This document shows positions 59,111 to 64,000 of a stretch of 64,000 nucleotides of DNA, in pieces. The stretch's first letter is position 1, and every line of letters starts with the position of its first letter. Location of the stretch: assembly GCF_000332645.1 (NCBI RefSeq), contig NZ_AMXN01000002.1, positions 620,001-684,000 of the forward strand, read 5' to 3'. The notes under the pieces were generated by a model. That model was not told the origin of the DNA and made no database searches. It saw nothing but the letters and a program-made list of their open reading frames with translations. This DNA is from Bacillus inaquosorum KCTC 13429. Lineage in GTDB: Bacteria > Bacillota > Bacilli > Bacillales > Bacillaceae. The position numbers and the translations under genes were made by a program.

Positions 59111-59937
59111 AAGCCGCCCGTTCAAAAAAACTGCGGATCATTACGATTCTTGCCGCCATTGTGGCCTTTGCGCATTTTATTCCTTTTTACATCCTGTTGA
59201 CCACTTCAATAAAAGCAAAAGGAGACTACAGTTCAAAATGGCTGTTTCCAGCTGACATCTCCTTTCACAATTTTTCAGAGGCATGGGAGCGCGCTTCGCT
59301 TGGAAACTCTTTTATGAACACCATTATCATCACAGGTTTTTCTGCCTTGTTATTGATCGTATTCGGCTCACTTGCCGCCTATCCTCTTGCCCGGCGGGAA
59401 ACGAAGCTGAATAAAGCCGTTTTTGCCTTGCTGATTTCCATTATGATCATCCCTCCGTTAACGTCCATGGTGCCTTTGTACAGAATGGTCGTGGACGCCG
59501 GAATGGTCAATACACACGCCATCGCCATTTTGATCAATACAGCGGCTTATATGCCGTTAACCGTATTCTTGTATTCAGGCTTTATCCGTTCGACCATTCC
59601 AAAAGAGCTTGAAGAAGCCGCAAGAATTGACGGCGCAGGCATGCTGAAAATCTTTTTTACGATCGTGTTTCCTCTGCTGAAGCCGATCACTGCGACCATC
59701 TGTATTATTTCCTGTGTCTTCATATGGAACGACTATCAATTTGCGATTTTCTTTTTACAAGATCAAAAGGTTCAAACATTAACAGTGGCCATGGCAGGTT
59801 TTTTCGGAGAAAACGCCAACAATCTGCATTTAGTTGCCGCAGCCGCGCTCATGGCGATGCTGCCGATGGTTATTCTGTTTTTGGCGCTGCAAAAATACTT
59901 TATTGCCGGCCTGTCATCCGGAGCGGTAAAGGGATAA
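59107..59937 (+). CDS. amyC: AmyC (MelC), ABC sugar permease
   Basis: 276 residues, 6 membrane helices, MalG-like CUT1 permease with EAA loop [21 protein letters not shown]. Its ATG overlaps the amyD stop (ATGA). No ATPase gene follows; MsmX elsewhere is the known energiser. 19 bases before melA. Confidence 0.94.
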   Translation: MKAARSKKLRIITILAAIVAFAHFIPFYILLTTSIKAKGDYSSKWLFPADISFHNFSEAWERASLGNSFMNTIIITGFSALLLIVFGSLAAYPLARRETKLNKAVFALLISIMIIPPLTSMVPLYRMVVDAGMVNTHAIAILINTAAYMPLTVFLYSGFIRSTIPKELEEAARIDGAGMLKIFFTIVFPLLKPITATICIISCVFIWNDYQFAIFFLQDQKVQTLTVAMAGFFGENANNLHLVAAAALMAMLPMVILFLALQKYFIAGLSSGAVKG

Positions 59938-59956
59938 CATTAAAGGAGGAAGCCAT

Positions 59957-61255
59957 ATGAAAAAGATTACATTTATCGGTGCAGGGAGCACCATTTTCGC
60001 CAAAAATGTTTTGGGAGACTGCTTGTTAACAGAAGCGCTGAATGGCTTTGAATTCGCACTTTTTGACATTGATCCAAAACGCTTGCAGGAATCCCAGCTC
60101 ATGCTCGAAAATCTGAGAGACCGCTATAACCCGAGCGTGGCCATCAACAGCTACGATGACAGAAAACTCGCCTTGCAGAACGCAAGCTATGTCATCAATG
60201 CGATCCAGGTTGGAGGATATAAACCGAGCACAGTCATAGATTTCGAGATTCCTAAACGGTACGGGCTGCGTCAGACGATTGCCGACACAGTCGGCATCGG
60301 CGGGATCTTCAGGTCACTCAGAACCATCCCGGTCTTATTTGATATCGCAAAAGATATGGAAGACATGTGCCCGGATGCGTGGTTTTTAAACTATACAAAT
60401 CCAATGGCCTCCCTTACAGGCGCCATGCTTCGCTATACGAATATTAAAACAATCGGGCTCTGCCACAGTGTTCAAGTGTGCACGAAGGATTTATTCAAAT
60501 CTCTCGGAATGGAGCATGACGGAATCGAGGAACGCATCGCGGGCATCAATCATATGGCTTGGCTTTTGGAAGTCAAAAAAGACGGCGCTGATCTCTATCC
60601 GGAAATCAAAAGGAGAGCGAAAGAAAAACAAAAAACAAAGCATCATGATATGGTGCGGTTTGAATTGATGGATAAGTTCGGCTATTATGTTACCGAATCG
60701 TCCGAACACAACGCAGAATACCATCCATACTTTATTAAACGGAACTATCCCGAGCTGATCAGCGAGCTGCAAATCCCGCTCGACGAATATCCGAGAAGAT
60801 GCGTCAAACAGATTCAAGATTGGGAGAAAATGCGGGATGATATCGTCAACAATAAAAACCTTACGCACAAGCGCTCAAAGGAATATGGTTCAAGAATTAT
60901 AGAAGCAATGGAAACGAACGAGCCGTTCACCTTCGGAGGAAATGTCTTGAATACAGGATTGATCACCAATCTGCCTTCAAAAGCGGTTGTGGAAGTGACA
61001 TGCGTCGCCGACAGAAAAAAAATTACGCCGTGCTTCGCCGGAGAACTGCCTGAGCAGCTTGCAGCCTTAAACCGGACGAATATTAATACACAGCTGATGA
61101 CAATTGAAGCCGCTGTCACACGGAAAAAAGAAGCGGTTTACCAAGCGGCAATGCTTGATCCGCATACAAGCGCGGAGCTTTCCATGACTGACATCATTTC
61201 CATGTGTGACGATTTATTTGCAGCACACGGCGATTGGCTTCCGGAATACAAATAA
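59957..61255 (+). CDS. melA: MelA, alpha-galactosidase (GH4)
   Basis: 432 residues, GH4, an NAD+- and Mn2+-using glycosidase. The NAD fold FIGAGSTIFAKNVLGD (about 5-20), the metal-ligand Cys region GLCHSVQ (about 173-179) and the His of INHMAWLLE (about 200-208) are present. It hydrolyses imported melibiose to galactose and glucose. AAGGAGG precedes the ATG. Last gene of the operon, ending at a strong terminator. Confidence 0.96.
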   Translation: MKKITFIGAGSTIFAKNVLGDCLLTEALNGFEFALFDIDPKRLQESQLMLENLRDRYNPSVAINSYDDRKLALQNASYVINAIQVGGYKPSTVIDFEIPKRYGLRQTIADTVGIGGIFRSLRTIPVLFDIAKDMEDMCPDAWFLNYTNPMASLTGAMLRYTNIKTIGLCHSVQVCTKDLFKSLGMEHDGIEERIAGINHMAWLLEVKKDGADLYPEIKRRAKEKQKTKHHDMVRFELMDKFGYYVTESSEHNAEYHPYFIKRNYPELISELQIPLDEYPRRCVKQIQDWEKMRDDIVNNKNLTHKRSKEYGSRIIEAMETNEPFTFGGNVLNTGLITNLPSKAVVEVTCVADRKKITPCFAGELPEQLAALNRTNINTQLMTIEAAVTRKKEAVYQAAMLDPHTSAELSMTDIISMCDDLFAAHGDWLPEYK

Positions 61256-61287
61256 AAAACTAGGGGACCGCTCTCCCCTAGTTTTTT
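61254..61287. terminator. Bidirectional terminator melA / ytwF
   Basis: AAAAAACTAGGGG / CCCCTAGTTTTTT, 13 pairs, 8-base loop. The ytwF stop codon lies inside it. Confidence 0.95.
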
Positions 61288-61589
61288 GGTTTTGTTTCGC
61301 CTTCCCAGGCCATCATGCCGCCTTCAACATTGACTGTTTTAAAGCCTTGCTCATCCAAGTACCTGCAGACATTCATGCTGCGCATTCCTGAGCGGCAGAT
61401 AAATACGTACTCTTTGTCTTTATCAAGGGTGTCCATTTTTTCAGGAATATCCCCCATCCGAATATGAACGGCTTGCGGGATCATGCCTTCCGCCACTTCT
61501 TCATCTTCTCTTACATCAATTAAATATAGTTCTTCGTCCGCCTCAATTTTTTCTTTCAAAGCGGCTGTGCTGATTTCTTTTATCTCCAA
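61278..61589 (-). CDS. ytwF: YtwF, single-domain rhodanese-like protein
   Basis: 103 residues. The active-site loop CRSGMRS (about 67-73) and the rhodanese stretch LIDVREDEEV...GMIPQAVHI are complete. It may carry sulfur as a persulfide on its cysteine; the partner is unknown. The start is TTG with GGAGTG 6 bases before it; the GTG three codons earlier overlaps that site. Confidence 0.92.
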   Translation of the reverse strand: MEIKEISTAALKEKIEADEELYLIDVREDEEVAEGMIPQAVHIRMGDIPEKMDTLDKDKEYVFICRSGMRSMNVCRYLDEQGFKTVNVEGGMMAWEGETKPKN

Positions 61590-61663
61590 AGAAAACACTC
61601 CTATTCACAATGATCATGTTCAGTATATCAAAGTCAGCTGGGCGATTGCTATTTAGAGACTGA

Positions 61664-61698
61664 TGAAAAAAAATCCCCTTTGACAAAGGGGATTTTTT
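61664..61698 (-). terminator. leuS terminator
   Basis: AATCCCCTTT / AAAGGGGATT, 10 perfect pairs with a GAC loop, followed on the minus strand by eight T. Confidence 0.95.
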
Positions 61699-61704
61699 CT
61701 AGGC

Positions 61705-64000
61705 TTAGTTTGCTACAATATTGACAAGCTTGCCAGGCACCGCGATGATTTTTCGAATCGTTTTGCCTTCAAGCTGCTCTTTGATCTTTTCATCTGCTTG
61801 AGCAAGCTGTTCCAGCTGTTCTTTCGTCGCATCAGCAGGAACCTGTAATTTCGCTTTTACTTTTCCGTTCAGCTGAACAACGATTTCAACTTCATCATCC
61901 ACAAGTTTCGTTTCATCATATACAGGCCAAGCTTCGTATGCAATCGTGCCGGAATGGCCAAGCTTCTCCCAAAGTTCTTCCGCTAAATGAGGCGCGACAG
62001 GAGAAAGAAGCTTCACGAAGCCTTCCATATATTCTTTCGGCAGCTCTGTTGCTTTATAAGCTTCATTAATAAAGACCATCAGCTGGGAAATACCCGTGTT
62101 GAAACGAAGGCCTTCGTAATGGTCTGTGACTTTCATGACCGTTTCATGATACACGCGCTCCAATGTTTCACCAGCGCCTTCAACGATTTTGCCATTAAGC
62201 TCACCGCTGTCTTCAACAAACAGGCGCCATACGCGATCAAGGAAGCGGCGCGCGCCGTCTAATCCTGATTCAGACCAGGCGATTGAAGCATCAAGCGGCC
62301 CCATGAACATTTCGTATAATCTCAGCGTATCAGCGCCGTGAGAGGCAACGATTTCGTCAGGGTTAACGACGTTCCCTTTAGATTTACTCATTTTTTCGTT
62401 GTTTTCGCCGAGAATCATTCCTTGATTGTACAGCTTTTGGAACGGTTCTTTCGTCGGCACTACGCCGATATCATAAAGGAACTTATGCCAGAAGCGGGCA
62501 TACAGAAGGTGAAGCACGGCATGTTCTGCGCCGCCGATATACATATCAACAGGAAGCCATTTTTCCAATTTCTCTGGTGATGCCAGCTGATCCGGATTCC
62601 GCGGATCAATATAGCGCAAGAAATACCAGCAGCTTCCCGCCCATTGCGGCATTGTATTCGTTTCTCTTCTTCCTTTCTTCCCTGTCTCAGGGTCTGTGAC
62701 TTCCACCCAATCTTTAATGTTCGCAAGCGGTGATTCACCTGTTCCGCTCGGTTTGATTTCATCCGTTTTCGGCAAAATCAGCGGCAGCTCCTCTTCCGGT
62801 ACAGCTGTAGATGTTCCGTCTTCCCAATGAATAACCGGAATCGGCTCGCCCCAATAACGCTGGCGGCTGAAGAGCCAGTCGCGCAGACGGTACGTCACTT
62901 TCTTCTCACCATTTTTCGTTTCTTCCAGCCAAGCAATCACTTTCTCAATCGCTTCCTGCTTGTTAAGGCCGTTCAGAAAATCAGAGTTCACGTGTTCGCC
63001 GTCGCCAGTGTACACTGCTTCCTCAACGTTTCCGCCTTTCACAACTTCCTTCACCGGAAGGCCGAATGTTTTGGCGAATTCAAAATCACGCTCATCGTGG
63101 CCAGGAACAGCCATGACAGCACCTGTTCCGTATGATGCAAGAACGTAATCCGCAATCCAGATCGGCAATTTTTCTCCGTTTACAGGATTGATCGCATAAG
63201 CTCCTGTGAAAACGCCTGTCTTTGTTTTCGCAAGATCTGTACGCTCAAGGTCACTCTTTGATTGAATTTCTTTGATATATGCTTCAACAGCTTCTTTTTG
63301 CTCTGCCGTTGTGATGTTTTCCACCAATGCGTGTTCCGGAGCAAGCACAGTGTATGTAGCGCCAAACAGCGTATCTGGTCTTGTCGTAAACACCGTAAAG
63401 GATTCATCATGTCCATCTATAGCAAAATGAACGTGCGCGCCTTCAGAGCGGCCGATCCAGTTGCGCTGCATATCTTTAATGCTTTCCGGCCAGTCAAGCT
63501 CTTCCAAGTCTTCAAGAAGCCTGTCCGCATATGCTGTAATTTTCAGCATCCACTGCTTCATCGGGCGTCTCTCGACCGGATGGCCGCCGCGTTCGCTCTT
63601 GCCGTCAATAACTTCTTCGTTGGCAAGAACCGTTCCAAGCGCAGGGCACCAGTTTACAGGCACTTCGTCAACGTAAGCAAGGCCTTTTTCGTAAAGCTTT
63701 AAGAAAATCCATTGCGTCCATTTATAGTATTCAGGGTCAGTCGTATTGATTTCACGATCCCAGTCATACGAGAAGCCAAGCGACTGAATTTGGCGGCGGA
63801 AATTATCGATATTCTGCTTCGTAAACACAGCGGGATCGTTCCCTGTGTCCAGCGCGTATTGTTCAGCCGGCAGGCCGAATGCGTCCCAGCCCATTGGATG
63901 AAGGACATCATAGCCCTGCATGCGCTTCATGCGGGACAGAATATCCGTAGCTGTATATCCTTCAGGATGACCGACGTGCAATCCCGCTCCTGACGGATAA
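61705..64000 (-). CDS. leuS: LeuS, leucyl-tRNA synthetase (5' end cut by window)
   Basis: 765 codons are present; the first ~39 lie beyond base 64000, along with the T-box leader expected upstream. Class I synthetase: HIGH-type motif HVGHPEG at the edge, an editing (CP1) domain with [12 protein letters not shown] and the KMSKS loop (EKMSKSKGN). It charges tRNA-Leu. The frame is open to the window edge. Confidence 0.97.
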   Translation of the reverse strand, partial: YPSGAGLHVGHPEGYTATDILSRMKRMQGYDVLHPMGWDAFGLPAEQYALDTGNDPAVFTKQNIDNFRRQIQSLGFSYDWDREINTTDPEYYKWTQWIFLKLYEKGLAYVDEVPVNWCPALGTVLANEEVIDGKSERGGHPVERRPMKQWMLKITAYADRLLEDLEELDWPESIKDMQRNWIGRSEGAHVHFAIDGHDESFTVFTTRPDTLFGATYTVLAPEHALVENITTAEQKEAVEAYIKEIQSKSDLERTDLAKTKTGVFTGAYAINPVNGEKLPIWIADYVLASYGTGAVMAVPGHDERDFEFAKTFGLPVKEVVKGGNVEEAVYTGDGEHVNSDFLNGLNKQEAIEKVIAWLEETKNGEKKVTYRLRDWLFSRQRYWGEPIPVIHWEDGTSTAVPEEELPLILPKTDEIKPSGTGESPLANIKDWVEVTDPETGKKGRRETNTMPQWAGSCWYFLRYIDPRNPDQLASPEKLEKWLPVDMYIGGAEHAVLHLLYARFWHKFLYDIGVVPTKEPFQKLYNQGMILGENNEKMSKSKGNVVNPDEIVASHGADTLRLYEMFMGPLDASIAWSESGLDGARRFLDRVWRLFVEDSGELNGKIVEGAGETLERVYHETVMKVTDHYEGLRFNTGISQLMVFINEAYKATELPKEYMEGFVKLLSPVAPHLAEELWEKLGHSGTIAYEAWPVYDETKLVDDEVEIVVQLNGKVKAKLQVPADATKEQLEQLAQADEKIKEQLEGKTIRKIIAVPGKLVNIVAN

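Noticed and set aside
63960..64000. T-box leader of leuS
   Set aside because: Expected from knowledge of Bacillus, but it would lie beyond the end of the window; nothing of it is visible.

Overview
The window reads as a chromosomal segment of a Bacillus subtilis-group bacterium. Gene order, protein lengths and protein sequences match, as far as I remember them, the acuC-ccpA-murC-amyX-opuD-bio-msm-leuS stretch of B. subtilis. Several proteins (CcpA, BioF, OpuD, YteU) differ from the remembered strain 168 versions by scattered substitutions, and there is one membrane-protein gene (54185-54685) that I do not remember at this place in 168. It is therefore probably a close relative rather than 168 itself. 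Gene names below rest on recognition by eye, not on a database search. I see no rRNA or tRNA gene, IS element, prophage or CRISPR array.

Layout. 1-13052: end of acuC; the ccpA-motP-motS cluster (catabolite control plus the sodium stator); aroA; the stress operon ytxGHJ behind adjacent sigma-H-like and sigma-B-like promoters; murC; the DNA translocase gene sftA; and ytpPQR. 13053-25926: mostly single housekeeping or accessory genes (ytoQ, ytoP, ytzB, malS, ytnP, trmB, ytzH, ytmP), then the apparent operon ytlP-ytlQ-ytlR-amyX and the divergent gene ytkP. 25927-37114: ytjP, pbuO, the ABC pair ythPQ, ytzE, ytzG, murJ(ytgP), ytfP, opuD and cse60.

37182-46730 is a pectin (rhamnogalacturonan) module: unsaturated galacturonyl hydrolase YteR, oxidoreductase YteT, lipoprotein YteS, membrane protein YteU, importer parts YteP/YtcP/YtcQ and the membrane-bound AraC-type regulator YtdP. 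A perfect-consensus cre box precedes ytcP, tying it to CcpA encoded at 2710-3714. 46917-53984 is the biotin operon bioWAFDBI-ytbQ, with overlapping genes, a BirA-type operator of two perfect 16-base arms, and an internal terminator between bioB and bioI. 54185-55640 holds the unfamiliar membrane gene and the hydrolase gene ytaP. 55858-61255 is the melibiose/raffinose operon msmR-msmE-amyD-amyC-melA, preceded by a 20-base palindrome, a repeated half site and a near-consensus cre. ytwF and a 5'-truncated leuS close the window.

Most transcription units end in clear hairpin-plus-T-run terminators, many of them shared by convergent genes. No gap between genes exceeds 300 bases; the longest are 3715-3989 and 30650-30936. 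Both sugar importers lack an ATPase gene, which fits the known use of the shared ATPase MsmX encoded elsewhere. I found no convincing new multi-gene system; the most informative signals are regulatory, plus the single unfamiliar membrane gene.
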